Source: Yersinia intermedia
GTDB lineage: Bacteria > Pseudomonadota > Gammaproteobacteria > Enterobacterales > Enterobacteriaceae
NCBI RefSeq assembly: GCF_900635455.1
Contig: NZ_LR134116.1
Coordinates: 2,294,001-2,358,000, forward strand
Direction of reading: 5' to 3'
Length of the DNA stretch: 64,000 nucleotides
Shown here: positions 8,009 to 16,630 of the stretch, in pieces
Layout: each line of letters starts with the position of its first letter
Numbering within the stretch: position 1 is the first letter of the stretch
Notes under the pieces: generated by a model
Told to the model about the DNA's origin: nothing
The model's database searches: none
Seen by the model: the letters and a program-made list of their open reading frames with translations, nothing else
Program-made: the position numbers and the translations under genes

Positions 8009-9346
8009 ATGCGTATTAATACCGTTCAACTGCCAGATGGCTATTTAAATAAAACACCATTATTCCAATTTATTTTGCTTTCCTGCTTATTCCCGCTTTG
8101 GGGATGTGCAGCCAGTCTGAATGATATTTTAATTACTCAATTCAAAAGCGTATTTGCGCTTAGTGATTTTGCCAGCGCATTAGTACAAAGCGCCTTTTAC
8201 GGCGGTTATTTTCTGATTGCTATTCCAGCCTCTTTGGTTATCAAAAAAAGTAGCTACAAAGTTGCTATATTAATCGGGTTAACACTTTATATTGTCGGAT
8301 GTATGTTGTTTTATCCAGCATCTCATATGGCAACATATACTATGTTTCTGGCCGCTATTTTTGCCATTGCCATTGCCATTGGTTTAAGTTTTCTTGAAAC
8401 TGCGGCTAACACATACAGCTCCATGATCGGTCATAAAGACTATGCTACTTTACGGCTTAATATCAGCCAAACTTTCTACCCGATCGGCGCATTGATGGGG
8501 ATAGTCCTCGGCAAGTACCTGGTGTTTCAGGAAGGTGATAGTTTACACAATCAAATGGCCTCGATGACACCAGAGCAGATTCATGCTTTTCGTCTTACGA
8601 TGTTAGAACATACATTGGAGCCTTATAAGTATCTGATTTTTGTTCTGCTGCTGGTGATGCTGTTATTTGTTATTACTCGTTACCCTCATTGCAAACCACA
8701 AGGTGATAGCGGTAAAAAAGTAGTTTCACCGTCATTAAAAGAAACCTTGAAATATTTGGCAGGGAACAGTCGTTTTAAAAAAGGAATTGCGGCGCAGTTC
8801 CTCTATGTGGGTATGCAAGTCGCAGTATGGTCTTTTACGATCCGTCTGGCCTTAAACCTGGGCGCATCTAATGAGCGAGATGCATCGAACTTCATGATTT
8901 ACAGTTTTATTTGCTTCTTTATTGGTAAGTTTGTGGCCAACTTCCTGATGACACGATTTAAAGCTGAAAAAGTGTTAATTGCCTATTCTATTTTAGGCGC
9001 ACTAACGCTTTTTTATGTCGTAACCGTGCCCAATTTTACTGCGGTATATGCAGCGGTATTTGTCAGCGTCTTATTTGGACCATGCTGGGCGACTATCTAT
9101 GCTGGCACCCTGGATACAGTGGACAACAAATATACCGAAGTGGCTGGGGCCATTATTGTGATGTCGATAGTAGGGGCCGCAGTGGTTCCGGCATTACAAG
9201 GGTTTGTGTCTGATCATCTTGGATCAATGCAACATGCTTTCGTTGTCTCATTATTGTGCTTTGCCTATGTTGGTTTCTATTTTTGGGGTGAACTGCGCAA
9301 TAAACAACGGACAAGTGCGGCAACATTGGCAAATAATGAGTCCTAA
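8009..9346 (+). CDS. deoP: Deoxyribose permease (FucP-like MFS transporter)
   Basis: Inner-membrane sugar/proton symporter of the fucose permease branch of the major facilitator superfamily, 445 residues with about 12 hydrophobic segments. The start of the transport domain carries the FucP-type LFPLWGCAASLNDILI motif, and FLETAANTYSSMIG marks helix 4 of this branch. It begins one base after the deoK stop codon, so the two are translationally linked. With deoK and deoX it matches the Salmonella deoK-deoP-deoX set, which makes 2-deoxyribose the likely substrate. Fucose is the alternative, but no fuc genes are nearby. Confidence 0.85.
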   Translation: MRINTVQLPDGYLNKTPLFQFILLSCLFPLWGCAASLNDILITQFKSVFALSDFASALVQSAFYGGYFLIAIPASLVIKKSSYKVAILIGLTLYIVGCMLFYPASHMATYTMFLAAIFAIAIAIGLSFLETAANTYSSMIGHKDYATLRLNISQTFYPIGALMGIVLGKYLVFQEGDSLHNQMASMTPEQIHAFRLTMLEHTLEPYKYLIFVLLLVMLLFVITRYPHCKPQGDSGKKVVSPSLKETLKYLAGNSRFKKGIAAQFLYVGMQVAVWSFTIRLALNLGASNERDASNFMIYSFICFFIGKFVANFLMTRFKAEKVLIAYSILGALTLFYVVTVPNFTAVYAAVFVSVLFGPCWATIYAGTLDTVDNKYTEVAGAIIVMSIVGAAVVPALQGFVSDHLGSMQHAFVVSLLCFAYVGFYFWGELRNKQRTSAATLANNES

Positions 9347-9367
9347 TTGAACCGGGAGAAACAATAA

Positions 9368-10381
9368 ATGACCGCCAAAATAACGCTAATCCGTGAACAG
9401 TTTAGTCGTCAAGAGCAAGAAATTTACAGCAGCAGTGATTTTACTGTCATCAGTTTTAAATATGCCTCGGGTATTGAAGCGCTGAAAATTGTTAACTCCC
9501 GTGGGTATGTGACCGTTTTACCTTATTACGGCCAAATGATTTGGGATGCGGAATTTGATGGGCACAACCTGAAAATGGAGAACATGTTTTCTCAGCCTAA
9601 GCGTGGCGAAAACATTGTCGATACCTACGGTTGTTTTGCTTTCCACTCAGGTTTACGCCGTAATGGTTGCCCATCACCTGAGGACGACCATGTATTACAC
9701 GGTGAAATGCCTTGTGCTGAAATGGACCACGCTTGGCTCCTTATTGATGGTGAGACACTTGCCGTCACAGGCAGTGTGGAGTATGTAAAAGGGTTTGGTG
9801 ATCATTATTGCGCGCAACCGCTGGTCAGGCTCAGGGCCGCTAGTGCACAGTTCGATATTGAGATGAATGTGACTAACTTATCCAGTATGCCGATGCCTTT
9901 GCAGTATATGTGCCATATGAATTACACCTATATCCCTGGAGCCACTTTCCGTCAAAACTTGCCAGGGTCCGCGCTGAAATTGCGTGAGACAGTACCGGCG
10001 CATGTTCACCCTACGCCGCAATGGCTGCACTACACCCAGCAATTACGGGAAAGAACCCAAGGGTTAACCGATTTAAATGAATCGGAGTTTTACGATCCAG
10101 AGATTGTATTCTTTGCCGATAATCTTGCGCAATATTTTGATAATGCTGAGTTCTTTATGTTGTCACCACAAGGGCATCGTTTTGTGACTCGATTTTCCAC
10201 TGCACAGTTTAATTATGCTACTCGCTGGATTTTACATAATGGTGATCAGAAAGTGGCTGCATTTATTTTACCCGCAACTTGCCGCCCGGAAGGGTATTTG
10301 GCAGCAAAAGAGAAGGGCACTTTACTGATGTTATCTCCTGGAGAGAGTCGCCATTTTAGCGTAACCACTGGGGTGGTTTAA
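9368..10381 (+). CDS. deoX: DeoX protein, mutarotase-like (DUF4432)
   Basis: The 337-residue protein resembles DeoX of the Salmonella deoxyribose operon in length and position and belongs to the aldose-1-epimerase-like fold group (DUF4432). Typical segments are RGYVTVLPYYGQMIWDAEF, FHSGLRRNGCPSPEDDH..HGEMPCA with histidines that could act in a mutarotase-type site, and MCHMNYTYIPGATF. A role as deoxyribose mutarotase is an inference from the fold; I know of no direct assay. It is the third gene of the operon, 21 bases after deoP with a GGGAG ribosome site. Confidence 0.8.
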   Translation: MTAKITLIREQFSRQEQEIYSSSDFTVISFKYASGIEALKIVNSRGYVTVLPYYGQMIWDAEFDGHNLKMENMFSQPKRGENIVDTYGCFAFHSGLRRNGCPSPEDDHVLHGEMPCAEMDHAWLLIDGETLAVTGSVEYVKGFGDHYCAQPLVRLRAASAQFDIEMNVTNLSSMPMPLQYMCHMNYTYIPGATFRQNLPGSALKLRETVPAHVHPTPQWLHYTQQLRERTQGLTDLNESEFYDPEIVFFADNLAQYFDNAEFFMLSPQGHRFVTRFSTAQFNYATRWILHNGDQKVAAFILPATCRPEGYLAAKEKGTLLMLSPGESRHFSVTTGVV

Positions 10382-10415
10382 TACTGTATGCTGGCAGGGA
10401 ATTAGTATGTTATTG

Positions 10416-10433
10416 GCGGGCAAGGACGCCCGC
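10416..10433. terminator. Hairpin between convergent deoX and oxygenase genes
   Basis: GCGGGC (10416-10421) and GCCCGC (10428-10433) form a perfect 6-bp GC stem with a 6-base loop in the 85-base gap between convergent genes. No T-run follows, so it is only a possible terminator. Confidence 0.35.
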
Positions 10434-10466
10434 AGGGCAGTTAAGTAAAAACAAAATTACTGAAAA

Positions 10467-11246
10467 CTAAATACGGCCATAAAAAGTCATTCTGGCTGTT
10501 TCGGATAACGCAATATCGGGCTGGGCGTTATAGGCTAATACCACTAGCATTCGCGTAATATCCCCCTGTGTCGGCGTGACACGGTGAATAGCATTTCTTC
10601 CACGAAATAACACTAAATCCCCAGGTTCAATTTGCAATGTTTTGGGTGTGATCTGCTGGTTTAATAGCCGTTCCACGCCAGAGTAATTCATCTCACCTTT
10701 ATCGGCATCGCGCATCTCTTCGATATATTCAAAAACGCCGCCAGCGTGTGGTTTTTGTACTAATAAGGTGATGGCGAATGACGAGTTATCAAAATGCCAA
10801 CCTAACTCTTGGCCTTGACTGGCATAGTGTAAGTTAATTGAAGAGAGTGAATCGGCGTAGGGGTAGAGTTGTTCTTCATCCAATACAGCACACAAGAAAT
10901 CTTGGAAATTTTGCGCGTTATACAAGGTTCGCAGTGCTGAATCAGTGGGGATTTCTTCGTCGGTAATACAACCCTTTGAAGAAGTAACCAAGCGGTTGCG
11001 AGGGTGATCGGTAGAAAAGGCAGAATCTGCTTTGGTCAGGTAAACGTTATGCTGATTAGCCGCATAGTAAGCGCGATGTTGATGACTGACGCCTTCTTGT
11101 TTGATACTTCTCAGGGCATGGGGCTGCAAGAAGTTTGATAGCACCAAGGCACCGCATGTTTCTAACGTATTCTTGCACTGTGCTATGAACATGGCATCGT
11201 TGATTGGATTGGCTTCCATATTAATAATTTCGGCGAGCTTCTGCAT
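10467..11246 (-). CDS. 2-oxoglutarate/Fe(II)-dependent oxygenase-like protein
   Basis: A 259-residue protein with the double-stranded beta-helix features of Fe(II)/2-oxoglutarate oxygenases. The H-x-D pair is in GWHFDNSSFAI near residue 151. The distal histidine is in FRGRNAIHRVTP near residue 222. The arginine that would bind 2-oxoglutarate is in ITRMLVV, ten residues later. GGVFEYI and GDLVLF are typical strands. The substrate is not known; small-molecule or amino-acid hydroxylation is plausible. A strong GGGAGGA ribosome site precedes the ATG. It is divergent from a LysR gene at 11395, which probably regulates it. Confidence 0.75.
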   Translation of the reverse strand: MQKLAEIINMEANPINDAMFIAQCKNTLETCGALVLSNFLQPHALRSIKQEGVSHQHRAYYAANQHNVYLTKADSAFSTDHPRNRLVTSSKGCITDEEIPTDSALRTLYNAQNFQDFLCAVLDEEQLYPYADSLSSINLHYASQGQELGWHFDNSSFAITLLVQKPHAGGVFEYIEEMRDADKGEMNYSGVERLLNQQITPKTLQIEPGDLVLFRGRNAIHRVTPTQGDITRMLVVLAYNAQPDIALSETARMTFYGRI

Positions 11247-11394
11247 GTATCCTCCCAGTAGTGCTAAATGTTGCTTGGTTTCTATTCCTAACTGTATAGG
11301 ATTACTTGTAACTGGAATAACAATAAAACGTTACTGTTAGGTTAAGTTTGGCTATCGGTATCAAGATAATGTGTTATGGATAAGGGAGGTTGTT

Positions 11395-12297
11395 ATGAAT
11401 AGTTTAAAGGCTGTCCGTTTGCCAACGTTAACAGCCATTCTCGCATTTGAAACAGCCGCAAATACTGGCAGTCTGGCCAGCGCGGCTGCGCGACTATCGT
11501 TAACCCCAGCGGCTGTTAGCCAGCAAATACGTCAGTTAGAACAACATCTGGGGATTCAATTATTTGCCCGCTCGAAGTCAGGCGTTGAACTGACCCCGCA
11601 AGGTAGTGCCTATTTAGCTTATGTACAGCAGGCATTTGAAACATTACGCATGGCACAACAGAGTATGGCGCGGGATAAAGACAATATATCATTAAATATC
11701 TCAGCACTGCCCGCCTTGGCTAGCCGATGGCTTAATCCACATCTCAAGCAATGGTTAGCCCAATATCCTGATGTGGATATTCGGATTCATGCTACTCACG
11801 GGGTGGTTGATTTCAATCGTACTGCGGCAGATTTCTATCTGGCTTTTGGTGATGAACATTATCCCCAGCAAGAGAAAGAAATACTATTTCAGGATTGGGT
11901 TTTTCCGGTTGCGAGTCCACACTTATTAACCGCCCCGTGGCTGGATGGTAAGCACAACATTATCTACCCGATGATACATGTTGATTGGGGCAAAGAAGGG
12001 CAGTTCTTACCGGATTGGCATGAATGGTTGCTGTCGGCAAAGCTGGATGAGTGTGTTCCTAATCGGGGGCCAACCTACAATTTAACCTCCATGGCGATTG
12101 ATTCGGCAGTTGCGGGGAACGGTATTTTACTGGGCCAACAACATTTGATTAAAAAAGAATTAGATGAGGGGAGTTTAATTCAATTATCTGAACATAAATT
12201 ACCCGTTACCAAACCCTATTATTTAATTTACCCCAAGCGAACCCTGGACAAACCCAAAGCGGTGGAGTTTATCCAATGGTTGCATAGTCTTTGCTAG
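11395..12297 (+). CDS. LysR-type regulator of the GcvA branch
   Basis: 300-residue LysR regulator with helix-turn-helix residues about 12-70 (ILAFETAANTGSLASAAARLSLTPAAVSQQIRQLE is the visible segment, given here only as a landmark at 11440-11550) and a full effector domain. The start region PTLTAILAFETAA and the LTPAAVSQQIRQLE helix resemble GcvA/AmpR-like proteins. An earlier in-frame start exists at 11371, but GGGAGG five bases before the ATG at 11395 decides the start. It is divergent from the 2-oxoglutarate oxygenase gene, its probable target. Confidence 0.85.
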   Translation: MNSLKAVRLPTLTAILAFETAANTGSLASAAARLSLTPAAVSQQIRQLEQHLGIQLFARSKSGVELTPQGSAYLAYVQQAFETLRMAQQSMARDKDNISLNISALPALASRWLNPHLKQWLAQYPDVDIRIHATHGVVDFNRTAADFYLAFGDEHYPQQEKEILFQDWVFPVASPHLLTAPWLDGKHNIIYPMIHVDWGKEGQFLPDWHEWLLSAKLDECVPNRGPTYNLTSMAIDSAVAGNGILLGQQHLIKKELDEGSLIQLSEHKLPVTKPYYLIYPKRTLDKPKAVEFIQWLHSLC

Positions 12298-12558
12298 CTG
12301 AATGCATAATCAACTGGCATAATTGATTTATTGCGCATTTTGGCCTGTTTTTATACTGGGCAGATGCATTAAATTAAAATACTGACTTATTATTTCACCT
12401 ATAAATTGCACTTAAGTTTAATTTGCAGGTTTTCTATACAGTTTTTTATCGTGGTTTATTTGTGTGAAAAACGCGTAAAAAAAAGAATTAATTATTAAAA
12501 GTTGCCATTAAGGGCAGAATAAAAATTACTATTTTAAGATAGAGGCAGATAAACCATC

Positions 12559-14919
12559 GTGGCGAAGAGAAAATCTACCGGTACCGGCTGGGTTATCCTA
12601 CTGATAGTCGTTTTAGGGCTGATGACAGGTATCTCAAGAGAAGTGTGGATTGCACTGAGTGCGGCTATTTTATGCATGTATTTTGTATGGCAAAATCTTA
12701 AAGGGGCGAAGCGCCATGTCGCTTTACCTATTAACGCCGATATGCAGAAAACCGCAGCGATACCTGATCTTGGCGATTATCCTATTACCCCGTCGCAGCT
12801 CGAACCCGAACATACCCCTGAAGGTAGCAGTGTGAATCAGCCCCCATCGGTTGATAAAGCCAAAAAAACCGAAACCTCCCGAGGATCTTTGGCCCGCGCA
12901 TCCTGGTTACGTCCTGGTGAGCTGGCGGTTGTGGCTGGAATAAATTTACCCGACGGCATGGTTTACATTGGTAATAAATACAAAAGTAATCGTACCGGTG
13001 CGGAACCTGCATTTATTAACCCATCGATGGATGTTGCTGAACAAGAAATAGATATCTCCCTGCCACTGATTGATAATGCGCCTGATTACTCGACATGTTC
13101 GCCACAAGCGAGAAGGGCCTATTTACAGTGGCTCGCTGATGGACGTAAATCACCTCTTGTGCATATTGGTTATGTTTTCTTATTCTTTTACGGTTTGGAA
13201 CATCGGATTTTGATCGATGCCGCTATCGACCCAGTAGCGAAAAAAGAACTTCCTATTCTTGAAGAAGAAATTAATCGCCTACTAAATATTTATGGGAAAA
13301 ATAACGCATTTAATCATTATGCGCAGAATTTGTTGGTTTATATATCCCGAGTGAATATAGAAGAGAAACTCTATCTCTCTCCACCGCCCTTAACGCGCGA
13401 GGCATCGACAGAGCTACCACTGGCGCTACTGGTTGGTTTAGGGCAATTAGCTGTTGACCAGCAGCCTTTACCCGCCGCCTGGGCGCTTGCCTGGGGCGAG
13501 GCTGACCCGGCGATAAATCAGAATATTTCGATGGCGCATTGTGCTGATATATTCGCCTCACTTTTTCAACAGCGTTATCGTGAACAGTATGGAAACGGAT
13601 TTTTATTACCCGTCAATAGAACCAAGTTATTGATATTTTATCGTCCTGCTTCTGCGGGCCTAATGGGGCAGGAGTTCTTTCAGCAGATGGGAGACCTGCC
13701 AAATGTCGCAGTGTGTAAAGCGCACCGGGATAAACTGAGACCAATATTTGAATCTTGCCAGCATGATCTAGACATCTATAACCGTTTTGCCAGTGTCAAT
13801 CCAAAGAAAAAAATGTCACTGGAAGGGCAACTCTTGCTGCCGTCGCCGTTGTGGTCAGAGGCATTAAAAACCGAGTTAGAGAGTATTAAAACGAGGGTCG
13901 GTTATGGGTTGCTGATGGTCACGCTGGATGAACTTTTTCTCCGGCTGAGCACGGCCTGTGGCACCAAGCCGTTAGAGCGTTTATCTCGCAGTCATGTTAT
14001 GGCATTAACTTTTGCACTCGCCTCTCTGCAAGTGGGTATTGAACCTGATGTCAGTGCTGATAACCGCACACCGGTGTTGCAAGATACCGTAGCACTGTTC
14101 CCTATTGAATCAATGGTTGCTGAATCTGCAACTTTTGCTGAGTACCGCGTGACTATGCTTGCGGTGGAGTTGGCTTGTGCAGCGGTGATGATCGATGGGC
14201 GTATTGGTGAGCCAGAATCCATGATATTGACCCGGCATATTGATGCCTGGGGTTATCTTAGCCCCGGTCAACGTATGCGGCTGAAAGCCTATCTCCAACC
14301 CGGTATCAGGAAAAGCAATACCCTGCTGGCATTGAAAAATAACCTTGAACCGCTCTCGCTGGATAATCGGCGGGCTATTGCTCGCTTCTTGGCACATCTG
14401 ATTCAAGTGGAGGGAACCATTACACCGCCAGAAGTGAAATTTCTTGAACGGGTATATAAGCGTTTTGCCTTAGACAGCAAATTGGTTTATAGCGATCTTG
14501 ATAGTCGGGCAACACCTATGACGCTGAGTCTGCCGTCTCAGACCGCTGAAGTTATTAATGATACTGACCGCATTAATCTGTTAAAAAATGAAAGCCAGAG
14601 ATTAGTGGCGTTGCTTGAGAATCTGTTTGTTACTGAAACCGTCGATGCGGCGGTTCAGGAAGAGATTAATCCGCAATCAATGGCGGCAATTACGGCCAGT
14701 TTGCCTGATAGTATCGCAACCTTCTTGAAGTTATTGATTTCACGTGATGCTTGGGAAAAGGTGAAGTTAACCGAAATAGCGTTAGATATGGAAATCAAAA
14801 TTGAAGATGCGCTGATTGAAATAAACCGCAAGGTATTATCGGCGTTTGATGCACCGTTGATCACCGGCGAAGAAATTATTGCAATAAACCGTGATATATC
14901 AGCAGCACTACTAATATGA
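12559..14919 (+). CDS. Membrane-anchored TerB-domain protein (TerB-N / TerB / TerB-C architecture)
   Basis: A 786-residue protein with two N-terminal hydrophobic segments (residues about 10-45, GWVILLIVVLGLMTGI and IALSAAILCMYFVW), a proline-rich linker, and a large cytoplasmic part. Residues about 170-400 resemble the TerB-N domain. Residues about 530-640 contain a TerB-like helical bundle (VELACAAVMIDGRIGEPE with the acidic Asp/Glu metal-site pattern). The last 80 residues fit TerB-C. Such proteins occur in tellurite-resistance-like and stress or conflict systems but their molecular role is not settled. The start codon is GTG with a weak ribosome site. No other ter genes are adjacent, so it stands alone. 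The 260 bases before it are AT-rich with no gene that I can see. Confidence 0.75.
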   Translation: MAKRKSTGTGWVILLIVVLGLMTGISREVWIALSAAILCMYFVWQNLKGAKRHVALPINADMQKTAAIPDLGDYPITPSQLEPEHTPEGSSVNQPPSVDKAKKTETSRGSLARASWLRPGELAVVAGINLPDGMVYIGNKYKSNRTGAEPAFINPSMDVAEQEIDISLPLIDNAPDYSTCSPQARRAYLQWLADGRKSPLVHIGYVFLFFYGLEHRILIDAAIDPVAKKELPILEEEINRLLNIYGKNNAFNHYAQNLLVYISRVNIEEKLYLSPPPLTREASTELPLALLVGLGQLAVDQQPLPAAWALAWGEADPAINQNISMAHCADIFASLFQQRYREQYGNGFLLPVNRTKLLIFYRPASAGLMGQEFFQQMGDLPNVAVCKAHRDKLRPIFESCQHDLDIYNRFASVNPKKKMSLEGQLLLPSPLWSEALKTELESIKTRVGYGLLMVTLDELFLRLSTACGTKPLERLSRSHVMALTFALASLQVGIEPDVSADNRTPVLQDTVALFPIESMVAESATFAEYRVTMLAVELACAAVMIDGRIGEPESMILTRHIDAWGYLSPGQRMRLKAYLQPGIRKSNTLLALKNNLEPLSLDNRRAIARFLAHLIQVEGTITPPEVKFLERVYKRFALDSKLVYSDLDSRATPMTLSLPSQTAEVINDTDRINLLKNESQRLVALLENLFVTETVDAAVQEEINPQSMAAITASLPDSIATFLKLLISRDAWEKVKLTEIALDMEIKIEDALIEINRKVLSAFDAPLITGEEIIAINRDISAALLI

Positions 14920-15007
14920 TTAGCCAAGCATAGGCGCGGTGTAACTTGAGCTGAACGCGAATAGTCGCTACCATAGCGCGCCTAAAAATGTCAGAGAGAT
15001 ATCAGTA

Positions 15008-15682
15008 ATGAAATACCAATGGATACTGTTCGATGCGGATGAGACATTATTTCACTTTGATGCGTATCAGGGATTAAAGCTGATGTTTTCTCGCTTTAAC
15101 GTGGATTTTTCCGTGCAGGATTTCGACTATTATCAATTGGTTAATAAACCATTGTGGGTTGATTATCAAGATGGGAAAATATCCGCCAGCGAATTACAAA
15201 ACACCCGTTTTGAGATGTGGGCAGAGAAACTGGGTGTGGCAGCTAGCCGGTTGAACAGTGAGTTTTTAGTCGCCATGGCGGATATCTGTTCACTACTACC
15301 GGGTGCCCGTGAGTTGGTTGATGCCTTGAGTGGTAAAGTGAATATGGGCATTATTACCAATGGTTTTACTGAGCTACAAACGATACGTTTGGAACGTACC
15401 GGCCTGAAAAATGTCTTTTCTCCGCTGATCATTTCTGAACAAGTCGGGGTGGCTAAACCGGATGTTGCCATATTTGAGCATGCTTTCAATTTAATGAATA
15501 ACCCGGCCAAAGAACATATTCTAATGGTTGGTGACAATCTGCATTCAGATATTCAGGGCGGCATTAATGCAGGTATCGATACTTGCTGGCTTAATATGCA
15601 CGGCAGTGTGCCGGATGATAATATTGCGCCTCGCTACCAAGTCAGTTCGCTGGCAGAATTACAGAAATTACTATTGGCGTAA
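15008..15682 (+). CDS. yjjG: Pyrimidine 5'-nucleotidase (HAD family)
   Basis: Cytosolic HAD-superfamily phosphatase that dephosphorylates dUMP, UMP, dTMP and non-canonical pyrimidine nucleotides, and so helps clean the nucleotide pool. The 224 residues carry motif I LFDADETLF (Asp nucleophile near residue 9), motif II with the ITNGF Thr-Asn near residue 114, a lysine in GVAKPD, and motif IV GDNLHSDI. Length matches E. coli YjjG. It is a single gene with a short upstream gap after the TerB-domain gene. Confidence 0.9.
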   Translation: MKYQWILFDADETLFHFDAYQGLKLMFSRFNVDFSVQDFDYYQLVNKPLWVDYQDGKISASELQNTRFEMWAEKLGVAASRLNSEFLVAMADICSLLPGARELVDALSGKVNMGIITNGFTELQTIRLERTGLKNVFSPLIISEQVGVAKPDVAIFEHAFNLMNNPAKEHILMVGDNLHSDIQGGINAGIDTCWLNMHGSVPDDNIAPRYQVSSLAELQKLLLA

Positions 15683-15706
15683 TTAACCCTCTATCTTATT
15701 TTAAAA

Positions 15707-15737
15707 GGCCGTTAACAATATATTATTGATAACAGCC
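15707..15737 (+). terminator. Hairpin after yjjG
   Basis: Interrupted 12-bp stem: GGC, GTTA and CAATA pair with TATTG, TAAC and GCC, with two mismatches, around a TAT loop. It begins 25 bases after the stop codon. A U-tract is lacking, so termination here is uncertain. Confidence 0.35.
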
Positions 15738-15856
15738 TGTTACTTATGCTTCTATATTAGTTACAATGCTTGATTGTTTTGGTTTTAATGGAATACTGGT
15801 GACATCGGGGTGGGGCAAGATTTTATTTTCAATAATTTTATAGAGGAATTTAAAAT

Positions 15857-16240
15857 ATGACGTTACTTCGTAAAAACTATCCTCATATTGCTAACCCAGT
15901 GGGGGCTTACGTTCACAGCGTGCAACACAATGGATTACTCTATATTTCAGGTATGACGGCGTTCGGTACTGTAGCCCAAGGAAAAAGCATGGCCGAGCAG
16001 GCTACGGAGATTTTTCATCAAATCGCTAATATTGCACAGGCTGAAAATAGCAGTTTCGCTGATCTTATTAAGATAACGCTTTTTGTGACAGATATTTCCC
16101 AACTAAGTACCTTACGTGATGTGATGTATCAATTTTATGGTGAAAACTTACCAGCCAGCTCTTTGGTTGAAGTTAAAAGTTTATTCTCACCTGAGATAAA
16201 TATTGAGATTGAAACCTTATTTGCTGTTAATCCAGCCTAA
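15857..16240 (+). CDS. Rid-family (YjgF/YER057c) protein without the catalytic arginine
   Basis: A 127-residue protein of the RidA/YjgF fold. Members with the conserved Arg105 hydrolyse reactive enamines/imines such as 2-aminoacrylate. The fold landmarks are GLLYISGMTAFGT, EQATEIFHQIANI, LIKITLFVTDI and the C-terminal VEVKSLFSPEINIEIETLF. In RidA the segment before VEV reads PARS; here it is PASS, so the arginine is replaced by serine and imine deaminase activity is doubtful. It lies next to ilvBN in convergent orientation, which is suggestive because RidA protects branched-chain amino-acid synthesis, but they are not co-transcribed. Confidence 0.85.
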   Translation: MTLLRKNYPHIANPVGAYVHSVQHNGLLYISGMTAFGTVAQGKSMAEQATEIFHQIANIAQAENSSFADLIKITLFVTDISQLSTLRDVMYQFYGENLPASSLVEVKSLFSPEINIEIETLFAVNPA

Positions 16241-16251
16241 AATGCAGCTAG

Positions 16252-16286
16252 CCCGTACTGCCGCCGGTTAGCGGAAGTACGGGTTT
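16252..16286. terminator. Bidirectional terminator between the Rid gene and ilvN
   Basis: CCCGTACT (16252-16259) pairs with AGTACGGG (16276-16283) and an inner CCGC pairs with GCGG, followed by TTT on the plus strand. It serves two convergent genes. Confidence 0.75.
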
Positions 16287-16296
16287 ACAACGACTG

Positions 16297-16629
16297 TCAG
16301 CGTTGATTGGCAACCAAGTCTTCTACCTGGCTAAAGATAGGCATTTCAGGCCCGAAGCGGCGCACTTGAAGCACATCCTCCAGTTTCTCCAATTGGCTTA
16401 TCATTTGGAGCAGCCGCTGATCATCTAAGACTTGCAGCCAAATGCGACTTTCGTCACCGCCAGCCAACGGCATACACAAAATTCCCTCGACGTTAAATGC
16501 GCGCCTGGCAAATAGCCCGCAGATATGGGACATCACGCCTGGGTGGTTGCGCACCGTTAGCAATAGAGTCACCTGCGCAGAAGCCGATAGGTTTGATGCT
16601 GGTTGTACTGCCATTTGTTGAGTCGTCAT
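16297..16629 (-). CDS. ilvN: Acetolactate synthase I small (regulatory) subunit
   Basis: Regulatory subunit of acetohydroxyacid synthase I, which binds valine and makes the enzyme feedback-sensitive. The 110-residue protein has one ACT domain with [26 protein letters not shown] matching E. coli IlvN (landmark around 16480-16555). It is slightly longer than the 96-residue E. coli form at both ends. The start ATG at 16629 lies one base after the ilvB stop codon, and the ribosome site GGAGGGGAG sits inside the end of ilvB, so the two are tightly coupled. Confidence 0.93.
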   Translation of the reverse strand: MTTQQMAVQPASNLSASAQVTLLLTVRNHPGVMSHICGLFARRAFNVEGILCMPLAGGDESRIWLQVLDDQRLLQMISQLEKLEDVLQVRRFGPEMPIFSQVEDLVANQR

Positions 16630-16630
16630 A

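Noticed and set aside
15166..15537. 123-residue frame antisense to yjjG
   Set aside because: The yjjG frame carries all HAD motifs; the antisense frame has shadow composition.
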